Source: Aquatica leii
Taxonomy: Eukaryota; Arthropoda; Insecta; Coleoptera; Lampyridae
Assembly: GCA_035610365.1 (NCBI GenBank)
Contig: CM069436.1
Location: forward strand, 89,343,912 to 89,407,911
Direction of reading: 5' to 3'
Length of the DNA stretch: 64,000 nt
Positions within the stretch are counted from its first letter, which is position 1, and the number at the start of each line of letters is the position of its first letter. The notes under the pieces were generated by a model. It was not told the origin of the DNA, made no database searches, and saw only the letters and a program-made list of their open reading frames with translations. A program made the position numbers and the translations under genes. Shown here one piece after another: positions 20,831 through 31,714 of the stretch.

Positions 20831-23546
20831 TGTGTATATCTTCCTCCCGTGCACATCAAACTCGGGTTAATGAAAAATTGTGTTAAGCCGAAAGATAATA
20901 ATGGTCCAGGTTTCCTGTACTCAAAGAACAAGTTGCTTAGATGAGTGAAGCTAAAATAAGGGTTCACAAATAAGAGAGTTTATAAAACCATCTGGCAGGT
21001 AACATCTTCTTAAAAATAATTTTTTTGAATTGACACGTTTTTCCCTAAAAATCTCGGCGCTGTGACAGACGAACATGTACGCAATTTCACCAAAATATTT
21101 CAACACTGACGTTATCAAGAACAATGGAATATTGCTTTACACTAAACAGAGATGTACGTTTCTCAAGCAAAATACAGTAGAAAATCTACATTTTGACTTA
21201 GATTATTAATTCTAAGTAAATGATTTAAAACTAAGCACTTTTTTTAAACTTTTTAATTTGGTATTACAAAAAAACCGTTATGCAAATTTGAAATCAGATC
21301 AAAATATTCCATAACAAAAAGCCACTTTAATTAAAATACAGACAAAAACTTAAATTTTGTTGATCAATGTAATAGTTGTTTTAAATAAAACCACAAAGCA
21401 AATCAGTTTAGAAAAGGTTAAAGTGTCTTCCAATATAGACCAGAACCTCCATACAAGACAAAACACTTCACAACGATTATTCAATCCTCAGCTAAAATAA
21501 TCATATGAAAATTAATGTCTTGAATTTTTAACGTTAGAACTAATAAGTATGGTTTTCAAAGAACACCAAAAAATGTTACTGAAATCTGTCTATTAAAATT
21601 TTGTCAAATCTATTATAACTATTAGCGAGGTCAAATTCTTCACATAATCATTAAGATATTTTTAATGATTCACGTATTTTATCGACCAAAAAAAATCGAA
21701 TCAGTATTTGATTGATAATCGAGAATGCAGAATTTAAAATAAAATACTTGTGGTCATTATGTCTAATGAAAAAGATTACATCGGATTTCTAATATAAAGT
21801 AATAATTTAAAAAAAACCTGTTAAACAAGTAATCGAAAAAAAATTCGAAAATACGAGTAGATATTGTTATTATTATTGTTAATGACGTAACTGTTATTAT
21901 AAAATATTGTAAATAAGTAAGTCTTCTTAAGCTATTTTGAGATTGTTGTGTCTAAAGTTATCTTTTTGACAAGATTAAAAAAAGACTTCAATAAAATAAT
22001 CCACAATAATTAGATTTGCGTTTTGATGAATAAATTTAATTGCCTTTTCAAATCGTTTAGAAAATTGAAAGTTTATTGTTGTATAATTAAATTACAAAGT
22101 ATTAAAATATGTTGTATTTCTATAGAAAAGAAGACGTCAGTATTCTGAGCATGTGATAAAGTGTAGATAATCAAATATTAATATTTAAATGAGGGTAGAT
22201 ACCAATATCTGTAGACCTTTAGCCTAAAGTTGTTATAAATAAGTAAATATGTTTTCCGATATGAGGTTATCAAGAGCAAATGTCATAGGATAAGTTTGAT
22301 TAAGTTGTTTTTAAAATTGTAGTATTTGTTAATAGTCTACTTAATTTATCTTAATGATGAAAAATGCAAAGTTACGGATTATACACAAAAAAAAATTACG
22401 TAACTGCGGATGAGCACGTTTTATAGGTCAAATCAACATATTTCTTAAATTTTCGTAAATTCGATAATGTGAGAAAATGGTACGTGGGAAATTACTTTAC
22501 AAAAATTAACTGCCTATTGAAAGCGTGCACTTTATTTTCATTTACAATTATTCTTTACACACATTATTGTTATTCATTTAAAACTTTGAAGTAATATGGA
22601 AAATGTAATTTTCTGTTAATTAGTAACCAATTAGTAATACCAGTTTTTATTTTAAAACTAAAAAAACTAACTATTTAAGTAAATGCATTGTGTTGTATCA
22701 ATTCTATTTACAATTAATGTTTCAAATTACTAGATTTGTTATACGCCTGATGTATAGGCAATTTAAATTGCATTTTTTAAACACATTCTTTCTTTTACTG
22801 TATTTTTAATCTAATTTTATTAATTGATAATAATAATTTAATTTTCTGTACATTATTTGTATAAGTAAAACAATGCGCTTACCATTTTTTGCAATTCTCC
22901 CGCATTTAAGCAGCACTAACATTGATGCATCCATTACGCCAACTTGATTCCGTTTTCGCTTTTGTTTTAGGTCCAATACAAAATTCCTAAAAATGTTGAC
23001 TGCAGAAGCTTCTTTAGTAAATGTAATTAAATGCGTGTCAGGCTGCATAAAAACGACTTGTAAAGAATAGAACCAACACAATATAAAACGGTAACGTCAA
23101 TACTTTTGTTGTGATATCTCATATTTTTCTTTCCAAATGTCAGTTTTCATAATTACAAAAATGTAAATCGTATGTAAAGCACAAGCATAGCACAAGAACA
23201 TTCCATTTACAGAATGTACATAAACCGTATTTGGTACCCCGCTAGACCTGTAACATTCTATGGTGGTCCATAAGATGTCCTTTTGTCACAAAAATGGGCA
23301 TCTGCTGGACACCGCGTACGGACATCCGCTGAATGTCTATTAGGGGAAATTTTGATAGCCTGCCTACATAGCACAAGAACATGAAAAGAATGTCCACTGG
23401 ATGTATCCTAACGATCATGCATGCATAGATGTTCATATTATGTTCATGGATGATTAGATATATTTTGTTGGACTAAAATCGGACATCATATGAATGATAA
23501 GTGCTATATGGGATGTTCACTTATTTCTACAGTTTTGCAATAGGTT
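20831..23546. other. no gene recognised
   Basis: AT-rich. A minus-strand open frame at 22806-23081 has no recognisable domain. Around 23190-23400 ATAGCACAAGAACAT occurs twice as a short direct repeat. Nothing else was supported. Confidence 0.5.
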
Positions 23547-24927
23547 GTTACGCGCAAAATTTTTTTAACGTAATACCCTGTATATTGAATTAAAATTAGA
23601 TTCCGGTTTTAACGCCCTCAGCCGATCTTTTCTTGTGACTGTCATTTTACGACGAAATCGTTAAGCTGTCAACTGCATAAAATGGCCTGTGCGGCTTAAA
23701 AAAAATTTGAATGACATCCTCAATAATGGAAATCAAATTATAATTTCATTACGCTTGTAAAATAATTTAGTAGTCAGAGGGTAAGATAGTTACTTCCGTT
23801 TTATTTGAATTCTTTTGTAATTTCTCCTTAATTTGATAGCCGTTTCCCCACGTTTTGAGCACATGTTCGTTTCAATAAAGAATAATGAAGAATAATTATT
23901 ATTGAGAAATACCGTTACCGAACGCTTAAAATTTTGGGAAGGCATATTATTCACAACGAAAACGAAGTCTCGACAAGCATTACTGTGGGAGATGTTATTT
24001 CTTGTACACCAGTCGATTGTGTTTTCACCCACCTGTTCTTAATTACAACCAACAGCATTCGATACAACGGGTTCTTATATCGCATTTAATGTATTATTAT
24101 TAACAATTTTGTAGCTTCCTATTCTTCGTGAGTTATTGTGTGACACGATTTGCTATTCAATATCTATTCCAGACTGCTAGCGGGGAAAACGTTTTCTTCG
24201 CGCAAGTGGACACTGGATTTTGGGTAAGTTTATTTGATTCATTTTCCTTCGCTGTCATAAAAGTTACTCACAGAACTTTACTGTTTACATAATAATAAGG
24301 TAATTTCAATTATCATTTAGAGTGTATCGCATGCTGTGGACAGACAATACTTATTACGAAATTTGCTTCGCTATCTCGATGTAATTTAACCTATGCATTG
24401 TGTGTTGCCGATATGTCTGGCATTACTGAATTGAGAAATTAAACATACTCTTGTTAATCTTTTACGTTGCTAAATCAAAGTTTTCTACACCTGTTAATCA
24501 TACTTGTTAGTCTTTCTAGTATTTATGAATTGAGAAATTAAACATAATACTGTTAATATGCTACGTTGCTAAATCAAAGTTTTTTATACCTGTTAATTAT
24601 ACTTGTTTATCTTTCTAGCATTTATGAATTGAGAAATTAAATATCCTTCTGTTAATCTTCTATGTTACTACATTAAAGTTGTTATACTTGTTAATCTTTC
24701 TTTTATGGTAACATACCTTTCTCTTTTAATTGTGGCTACCCGAACACCAGAGTAACAAGGATTACGAACCTCAAAATTAGTTACAAGTTTGGACCGTCTG
24801 TCGTGATCGAGGCAGAAGTGTTAATTAGAATTGATCTGGCGCCCGTAATTATTATTCACTGGAACCTCCCCTATCTCCGACTGTGTGAGTTGGCCGTGCA
24901 AGGTTCGTATGACCTAAAGCTTGTAAC
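23547..24927 (+). mobile_element. GTTAC...GTAAC noncoding element, copy 1
   Basis: 1381-bp relative of the insert at 26509-27815. Both start GTTACG, share an early block (ATTAGATTC..GGTTTT.ACGCCCTC), a middle block (GTGACACGATT... GTGGACACTGGA), and a 3' block (GGCCGTGCAAGGTTCGTA... AAGCTTGTAAC). Ends are GTTAC/GTAAC inverted. No transposase is encoded, so it would be non-autonomous. Flanks show no clear duplication here. The superfamily is not known to me. Confidence 0.75.
24428..24705 (+). repeat. 99-bp tandem repeat inside the GTTAC element
   Basis: GAATTGAGAAATTAAA starts at 24428, 24527 and 24626, a 99-bp period repeated about 2.8 times. It is absent from the other copy. Confidence 0.85.
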
Positions 24928-25584
24928 AAGGTATTTGAAAACTAAAAGCTTTATTAGGTGTTTGGTCAAGTTTTAGAATATCCAAATTACATACTTTTTG
25001 TAACCCTTCTTATTCTTGTACTTTAGTTCAAACGTTTTTTTAACGTATCTTTCCGTATAGAAGATTGGTTATTACTGATTAGCATCCCAAAAGAATTTTA
25101 ACACTAAAGTTTTGCGATAACCAATCTCTCTGGCACGTAACTACCCTGTTGATCTGGCATTCCCATTTAAAGTATGTGTTGGAAGCTTGCAATCGTAGAT
25201 CACAAACGAATAAGAATTAATGTATTTATTGCAGACAGTGAACAAGAAAGAATGCGATTCTCTTTGAATTATAGCAAAATTTAGTTTGATATAACTTGAA
25301 AAAAAAAGAGTTATCATTACAAAGAAAACAATGACAAGAATTAATTAGAGAGAGTCTGCTTAAGAACCGATCATAAGTAACTATGGGTTAAAACCATCTT
25401 CCATTAATCCAAGGATGTATATTAGCTAAATTTTCTAGAAAAACTCTTGAGCGTAAAATTTGAAGAACTTGAGTGGGTACAAACTAGAAGGTAGTTCAGG
25501 TTTAAGAAAGATATATTCACTGAAGACGCGCTGTGGTACCACGAATACGTTCGTTTACAAATATCTGGACTATAAATAAAGTAG
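24928..25584. other. no gene recognised
   Basis: AT-rich sequence between the GTTAC element and the Penelope-like fragment; no frame or repeat of note. Confidence 0.45.
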
Positions 25585-25937
25585 TGGCAACTACTCGCAT
25601 TTCAGAACATGATCGTTGTATAAGGAAAAGGTATATTTCCAAGTCTGCGGTTGCTGAACATCATTTTACTACAGGTCACAAGATAGATTTTGATAATGTT
25701 TCGTTGATTGCCAAATCTCCATTCTTTTTCAACAGAAAATTCCGAGAAAGCATAGAAATCATCAAACACCCCAATAACTTCAATCGCGATCATGGTTTCG
25801 AACTATCCCCTCTTTGGTTCCCGGTAATTAGTCATTTATCGAAAACACGCCCCTTTTCAACCGTAACCCAATCAAAGTCGAGCTTAACCATCCGTTACGA
25901 TCCTTTTCCTTTTTATACGGAGACTATTTCTTCTTAA
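25585..25937 (+). pseudogene. Penelope-like protein C-terminus (GIY-YIG endonuclease end)
   Basis: From about 25597 the frame reads RISEHDRCIRKRYISKSAVA through HHFTTGHKIDFDNV to SHLSKTRP and ends at TAA 25935-25937. It corresponds residue by residue to the end of the protein at 43176-43560. Only the distal part of the GIY-YIG nuclease and the tail survive; the RT domain and the GIY and YIG motifs are missing. A 5' truncation of this kind is usual for target-primed insertion. Confidence 0.88.
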
Positions 25938-25946
25938 GTCACTTCT

Positions 25947-25958
25947 ACGGAGTTTAGA
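25947..25958 (+). repeat. target-site duplication, left copy (LINE in PLE)
   Basis: ACGGAGTTTAGA, repeated at 28726-28737. The uninterrupted PLE at 43142-43160 (reverse strand) has this sequence once, followed by ATCTGG, exactly as after the right copy. Confidence 0.93.
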
Positions 25959-25959
25959 T

Positions 25960-28559
25960 CCCGGGAACGACAGCATTCCCAACAAAGCAATCAAACTTCT
26001 CCCTAAAAAAGGTATAGCCACCTTAACCGCGATTTTCAACGCTTGCCTAAGACTTCGTCACTTTTCACAACAGTGGAAAACCGCGGACGTCATAGTCATT
26101 CCCAAACCAGGAAAAGATCACGTCATGCCGCAAAACTACCGTCCAATTAGCTTACTTCCGACGCTCGGTAAGCTATTGGAAAGAATAATCTTAACCCGAA
26201 ACCAAATTATCCCACAAGAACAGTTCGGTTTTCGTAAAAAACATTCAACGGTCCACCAAGCCCTCCGCGTCGTTTCCGACGGTTTCAACCCCCGCGACGT
26301 CACCGGCGGCATTTTTCTCGACATCGAGAAGGCGTTCGACAAGGTCTGGCATCGCGGTCTGCTCTACAAGATGCACCGTCTAGGCATCGACGTTCTCATG
26401 GTACAACTCATCGGCTCCTTCCTCAATCGACGCTCGTTTGCGATCAAACTTTGCACCGCCAAATCCACTCCACCTCACATAGAAGCCGGCGTCTCTCAAG
26501 AATCTACTGTTACGGTCGAAATTTTCATTAGGTACGCCTATGTGTTTCGACGTGAAAATTAGATTCGGGTTTTGACGCCCTCTAACGATCCTTTTCTTAT
26601 TAGATGTCATTTGGCAGAAAGTCGTCACACGTGAATGATATAAAAATGCTCTGTAACTATTGAATATTGATATATATATCCGTTACCATCTGGAAAATAA
26701 TGGAAAACCATTTATAATTAGTTAATTACCTAATTTCTTTGAAACGTTACAGGCCATTTTGCGTTCCTTCATTTCGCACCTGTTACATTCTCGATAAATG
26801 GATATCGTAAACTACTACTAAATAAGGCATCACGTTGCCGTACACGAGCGCTGGCGGAAGGCGATTTTCACGCTGCAAAATTGGGGTCTTGCGGAGCCGT
26901 CCTGGGAAAATTATACTACACGTGGATGACACGACGTAAATCATATTAATAACCACCTATTTTCGATTCTCACTACATACAGTAGTCGAGGCACGTTTTG
27001 TTTACTTTTGAGATATATTTCATGAATTATTTAATACAAAATTGTTTTAGCTGAACTATCTTTGTGAGTTGGGGTTGTGACACGATTCGGGTTAATATTT
27101 TATTGCAGGCCACTGAAGAAGAAAAACGTTTTTCTTTGGGCTAGTGGATACTGGAATTCGGGTGAGTGATTTGATTTACTTTAGATATCGTAGTCACGTA
27201 CAATTACTCACGAACTGTGGGATTACAATTTAACGTTAGTAAATAAGTATAACGCGTAGCTACCAATAGGGTATTTAAAATCAGTGAAATCAATGTCTCG
27301 CATATTGTATGTAGTTGAAAGACATGTACTTTGATTCTGTATAATTGTGTGTGGTGGGTTGCCGATGTTGTAGGCATCGAGATCTTAACTTTTCTTGTTT
27401 CTATAATTCTCTAAATTGACTGTTCCGAACTTAAACGTCAATACCGGTGTAAATATTTAATGTAAACTTTTCTAGTCGTTAGTAACTCCAACTGTGAGGT
27501 GTAATAAAACAACTACAACTGTGATAACTGTTAATGATAGACTGAGGGCGATTAAAGTTGTTAATTCTTTTTTTTGTGTGCTTATTGTTTCCTACGAACC
27601 AGTTTGGGCTACTCGAACAGCTGAGTAGAGGGATTACGAATCTTCGAATTGTTACAAGTTCTACACCATTCTGTTGTGAGCGGACAGAAGTATGACTTTG
27701 GGATAAGCTCTGGCGCCCTGAAACATCTTTTATATATATTTTTTGTGAACCTACCCTCTCACCGACTATTGTGAGTTTGGCCGTGCAAGGTTCGTAAAAC
27801 CAAAAAGCTTGTAACACTACGCTATCCCCACTTCTATACAACATCTTCACCGCAGACGTTCCAAAAATCGACGGACTCACCTACAATTTTTACGCCGACG
27901 ACACCGCCGTTTTGGCAACATCCCACTCGCCCGCTCAAGCCAAGAGGAATCTTCAAATGGCTCTCACCTCGCTCGACAACTGGTACGACGAGTGGCGAAT
28001 AAAAGTCAATCCGACGAAAAGCGCCGCCGTTCTCTTCAACCGAAGAAACATCGAACCCGCAAGCCGCCTCCACATCAAAGGCAACGACGTCCCCTGGGTG
28101 AACGAGACCAAATATCTCGGCCTCACCCTAGACAAGAAATTGCTATGGAAATCCCACATCACCCAGAAGCTCGCCTTTTCAAACGGCCTACTGGTTAAGT
28201 TATATCCGATGTTGTGCCGCAACAGCCGCCGCAGCATCGACAACAAACGTCTCATCTATAAGACGATCATACGCCCTGCCACGACGTACGCAGCACAGGT
28301 ATGGTTTTACGCTGCCAAGATCCAAATCTTCCAAAACAAGATCCTCAGAATTATTGCTGACGCCCTCTGGTTCGTCCGAACAGACCGGCTCCATCAGGAA
28401 CTCGACATCCCGAAGATCGGAGATTTCGTCCGCCAATCCGCAGCTGCGTTCCATGCAGACCTCGCGGCCCATCCCAATCCCCTCGTCCGGCGGCTTTGGG
28501 ACTACGACAGAGATGGCATGCCTAGGCACAAGCGGTCTAAGTATGTCATCCTAGATTAA
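25960..28559 (+). pseudogene. jockey-like reverse transcriptase, interrupted by insertion
   Basis: Open frame in two parts, 25960-26508 and 27819-28559, which read as one uninterrupted 430-codon frame when the nested insert and one ACT duplication are left out. Motifs in order: PGNDSIPNKAIK, NYRPISLLP, QFGFRKKHST, FLDIEKAFDKVWH, EAGVSQES, LSPLLYNIF, and the catalytic YADD at about 27894-27905. The jockey-type C-terminus follows (RTDRLHQELDIP, AHPNPLVRRLW). The endonuclease and ORF1 are missing through 5' truncation. It would copy its RNA by target-primed reverse transcription. Stop TAA at 28557-28559. Confidence 0.93.
26509..27815 (+). mobile_element. GTTAC...GTAAC noncoding element, copy 2, inserted in LINE RT
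   Basis: 1307 bp starting GTTACGG and ending CTTGTAAC, flanked by ACT on both sides (26506-26508, 27816-27818). The LINE reading frame on the two sides joins perfectly if one ACT is removed, which fixes the boundaries and the 3-bp duplication to the base. The related copy is at 23547-24927. No open frame of significance lies inside. Confidence 0.9.
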
Positions 28560-28737
28560 GTTTAGAATGACAACCCAGTGGAAACGTTTAAAACCAAAGA
28601 GGTAACTCGGAGGTGGAAAACCGATCCAACGGGGCTATTTAAGCAGTTTATGTTATCACTTAGGATTAAACTATAAAAATTGTAAAATTAAAGTAGCAAA
28701 TAACATGTAAGAAAACGAAAACCAAACGGAGTTTAGA

Positions 28738-29066
28738 ATCTGGCTTGGTTTACAAGTTGATTACCTAACTCGGTAGTGGTTCTTTGATAGATTTTCGTTT
28801 GCTTTTTCAAGTTATCGTTTCTTTCTTACTTTTTCAGAGTTTAGATTATGGCTTGTTTCACAAGTGGATAACCTAACTTTTGAGAAGTTCTTAGTTAGAT
28901 TTCGCTTGCTTGTTTGAGTTTTGCGATTTATCTCACGCCCTGATGAAGCCCCTTACGAAAGTGGGCGAAACGTTGGCAACTTCGGTTACAACAATGACAC
29001 GGTCCAAACCCGGAAGACATTCTAATGTTAGTATAGATTCCGGCCGTGGAAGTCTTCGCTATTACA
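28738..29066 (+). repeat. PLE family 1 3' terminal region
   Basis: Noncoding end of the Penelope-like element, nearly identical in reverse complement to 42859-43150. Contains the hammerhead-like core at 28940-28971 and ends ATTCCGGCCGTGGAAGTC... ATTACA at 29066. Confidence 0.9.
28940..28971 (+). ncRNA. hammerhead-ribozyme-like core (PLE family 1)
   Basis: CTGATGA (28940-28946), a hairpin pairing GCCCCTT with AAG(T)GGGC (28948-28966), then GAAAC (28967-28971): the conserved core CUGAUGA - stem II - GAAA of hammerhead ribozymes. Downstream, 28972-28998 can form a stem III hairpin. Penelope-like elements are known to carry hammerheads. Activity is not shown here. Confidence 0.55.
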
Positions 29067-29605
29067 TAAACTTTTACTTTGCCATCGCTGCTTGCAAAAT
29101 AATAAAACTTAATTACCATGAATAAGTTAGCAAAACTAAAGAAACTATTTCTAATAAAAGTATTTACATTAGGCACCAGTCTAAGAGTTGCCTGAGGGGA
29201 TTCGGAATAGGGGTTGATCGTGGCTAACAGGTCACCCCAAACGTAATCAAATTCGCGACAAGCGAGAATCCTATGTGCTGGGGTGTCAAGAACGCCACAC
29301 GATGGACAACTGTCGTCATCCAAAACGCTAATGCGTTTTAAATGACAACATCCGCCGTGTGAAGAAAGAATTTGGACTGCCTCTCGTCCGAGGACTTGGG
29401 ACATTCTGACCCAGGTAAAGTTACGTCCTTTATGCGAAGCGTCCCACAGCCGCTGCCATTAACCAACATAAGGAATAGGGATTGGAGCAAAGCCAGTTTC
29501 TTGACCACTTGGGAATGTCGAAGTCTGTGGTACTAAATGTCTAGGTCATAAGTGAGCATGGGTCTAACTGCACTGTTAAAGATATTTACAAGAGGTTCCA
29601 TTATG
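29067..29605 (-). pseudogene. LINE reverse transcriptase C-terminal relic (R1/jockey-group type)
   Basis: Minus strand. Begins with the RT thumb end (VNIFNSAVRPMLTYDLDI at about 29560-29605, with a stop shortly after). After a gap it continues LWDASHKGRNFTWVRMSQV and the terminal zinc motif CPSCGVLDTPAHRILACREF (about 29245-29320), a CCHC module typical of the C-terminus of many LINE polymerases. The frame runs into the PLE end at 29066, so the PLE probably inserted into it. It is a relic, not expressed as a complete protein. Confidence 0.75.
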
Positions 29606-29830
29606 AGGTCTTAGGATGTGTTGGAACACCTTCCGTACTCACCTGATATTAGGCTATGTGACTACGAACGATTTAATAGCGTGCCCTGCGATCTGAGTAG
29701 TAGGCCACTTCGTCGCCGATATCGACGGACAACACCTTGCCAACGGTATCGGCTTTCTGACACCTGGTTAGACTTTGCTGACAATTATTTTGAAGGAATG
29801 TGTTTTACTTTTACGATTTTTAAAAATAGA
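29606..29830 (+). pseudogene. mariner-type transposase C-terminal fragment
   Basis: The frame from 29618 reads LEHLPYSPDIRLCDYERFNS, matching the HPPYSPDLAPxDY block that carries the third catalytic aspartate of mariner transposases. It ends near LDFADNYFEGM, which resembles their final motif. Only about 70 residues remain, with no terminal repeats. Confidence 0.6.
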
Positions 29831-29972
29831 CATATCTGATGAGAATATTAGCAGGCTTCAGGTGGTGGGGGCAATTAAATTATTTGTTCTGTCATCAACT
29901 TTTTTTACAGATATTGACGTTTTCGTAGCATTGGTATGATGAGCTAGAAATGATACGGTACTATAGTATATA

Positions 29973-31704
29973 GGGAAGAGTAGTACACAGTGTGACAAAA
30001 AACACTAAATTCTCAATTTCTCCCAACATGTTATGTTTTCCTAAGGTTTTTCTTGCTGGTACTATATAATGATCCATTAGACATATAAACAACAACTCAC
30101 ATTGTTTCTACCTTTTTGCTGTTAGACGAGGTAACTTCTTTAAAAAGGCCTGCAATTGTTACACTGTGTAACAGCGCAGGTGCACAGTGAAACATAGGGG
30201 TGGTCAACACTGGGACAGTAAGTTTAAGTAGTAGAACGTGTTTCTGCAATAAAAATGCAAATATGACAAAGCTATTCGCGTATCACTTAAATTCAAGAAC
30301 ATCAACATAATTAAGTGACTTATACCAAATTCAGAGATCTTGAATATTGTAGTTTAAAGCTCCTACGGATTTCTGATTGTGCCAAAATTTTTCTTGCTTT
30401 TCTTATTTTAAAAGTTGCGTTATCCTTCAGCGCAAGAAGAACATATTGTTTCTTAGACTTCTTCAAGAAGTTAACGACTACCTCATCTTCTTGCTGTTCT
30501 ATTACTTGTCCTGCGTAGAAGAGTTTTTCTGCTTTCAACGAGGAGAAGACCACCTCATCTAGCGGCTCCAGTTTATGGCTACAGTGAGACACCTGCTGTG
30601 CGTGCTTTCTCCACTACTTGAATTGAAACGTGAGCTTCCAGATTATCAAATATCAATAAGAATGGATTCTCATTGGAGCTGTGTGAATGGGCAATGAAGT
30701 GATCCAACACTTGCGGAAATAGACATCCAACTACTCTCAATGTCTAAGCTTAAAGTTCCACGAGGCGTCCCTGGCAACATATGCGGCTTAAAATGTTTCC
30801 TGGGAAATATCATTGCTGGGGGAAGAAAAGTTCCAATAGCACAGATAATAGCACACGTTGTTACTAGGGTGCCTCGTTCTGCACTAGTGCAAGAAGATAC
30901 TTGCTTAATGCCCTTTTCTTCGGGTTTTGCACAGTTGCTGTCCTAGTTACATCCAGGTTGAATATCCTTGACAAAGTCATTAATGCAGGAATGCTTATTA
31001 AAGGAAGTCATGCTGAAAAGACTACATCCCTCCGTTTGGCGGATGGATAATGGATGTTTTTCAGAAAAGCTCGAAACTAGTCTCCCCCTGCTGCGTTTGA
31101 GGCTCTCCATGAATTTGAAACTTTCTTGTTATTTGCAATTACTAGTTGCAAGGTCAGCTTTTTGACTCTAATTTTGAAGTTAGACCGTATACCATCCTCG
31201 CACAACATGATATATATTACGTCCATGATGCTTCTTCTGCTTTAGAGAACACACTATTAATCGAATAATTCGGTTCCATTAGAGAATCATCTCGGCCAGA
31301 CGTTCTTTGTTTGGCAACATATCGTTGCAATGTGGGTTTGATAATTTGAACGCAGCTTTCCGAATGTACCCGCCTTCGGAAACAAAAGTGACAGCTTTCT
31401 TCATTTGTTCTGCCGTAAAATTGACGATTTTCCTATCCTTCGTGTTCTGTGGCAAATTCAATAAATATATCCTGTCGGACTCTAGAATGATACACAGTGG
31501 AACGTCTCTCGTTGATGTCAATGTAATTTTTGCAGTTGGAAAAGTGATAGATCCTTATAACGACCGCTGTGTTCTTAGAATTCTCCGCCATTGTAGCTAT
31601 CATCATCGGCTACGGTCGCAAGAACCAAATAAAACAGGTTCTAATTTACCATTGTAAAAACTGCGGGAAATTTTAAAAATGTCCCACTGTGTACTACTCT
31701 CCCC
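29973..31704 (-). mobile_element. pogo-like DNA transposon with both ends
   Basis: 1732 bp. Ends GGGAAGAGTAGTACACAG (left) and, reverse-complemented, GGGGAGAGTAGTACACAG (right, 31680-31704) are near-perfect terminal inverted repeats of about 25 bp, each flanked by TA (29971-29972 and 31705-31706), the Tc1/mariner/pogo target. Length and coding content fit a pogo-group element. The transposase is broken. Confidence 0.9.
30320..31521 (-). pseudogene. pogo/Tigger-like transposase
   Basis: Read on the minus strand. The N-terminal helix-turn-helix region (TAEQMKKAVTFVSEGGYIRK, 31279-31521) is of the psq/CENP-B type used for DNA binding. Then the DDE_1 domain in broken frames: AERGTLVTTCAIIC, GTFLPPAMIFPRKHF, LPGTPRGTLSL, SSWMS, LLIFDNLEAHVS (containing the second acidic residue; Asn-Leu replaces the usual Gly-His), and finally HCSHKLEPLDEVVFSSLK (30530-30592). 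Frameshifts and stops around 30590-31270 disable it. Confidence 0.85.
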
Positions 31705-31714
31705 TACACTGTTA

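Larger units (their letters stand above)
25959..28725 (+). mobile_element. jockey-like LINE, 5'-truncated
   Basis: Inserted between 12-bp duplications. Net length about 1.46 kb without the nested GTTAC element. It begins inside the RT domain and ends in an A-rich 3' tail (ATGTAAGAAAACGAAAACC). Its GC content is visibly higher than the surroundings and its frame is undamaged apart from the nested insertion, so it is young relative to its neighbours. Confidence 0.93.
25585..29066 (+). mobile_element. Penelope-like element, family 1, 5'-truncated, split by a LINE
   Basis: Left part 25585-25958 (end of the endonuclease domain and start of the 3' untranslated region) and right part 28726-29066 (rest of the 3' region with hammerhead-like core) are continuous in the other copy at 42859-45177. 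They are separated here by a jockey-like LINE. The 3' end matches the other copy to the last bases (TTCGCTATTACA). Confidence 0.9.

Noticed and set aside
22806..23081. 91-codon minus-strand open frame
   Set aside because: Composition partly protein-like, but no domain, splice context or neighbour supports it.
28928..29125. Open frames across the PLE end
   Set aside because: They run through noncoding terminal sequence with the hammerhead-like core; only the LINE part beyond 29066 is protein-like.
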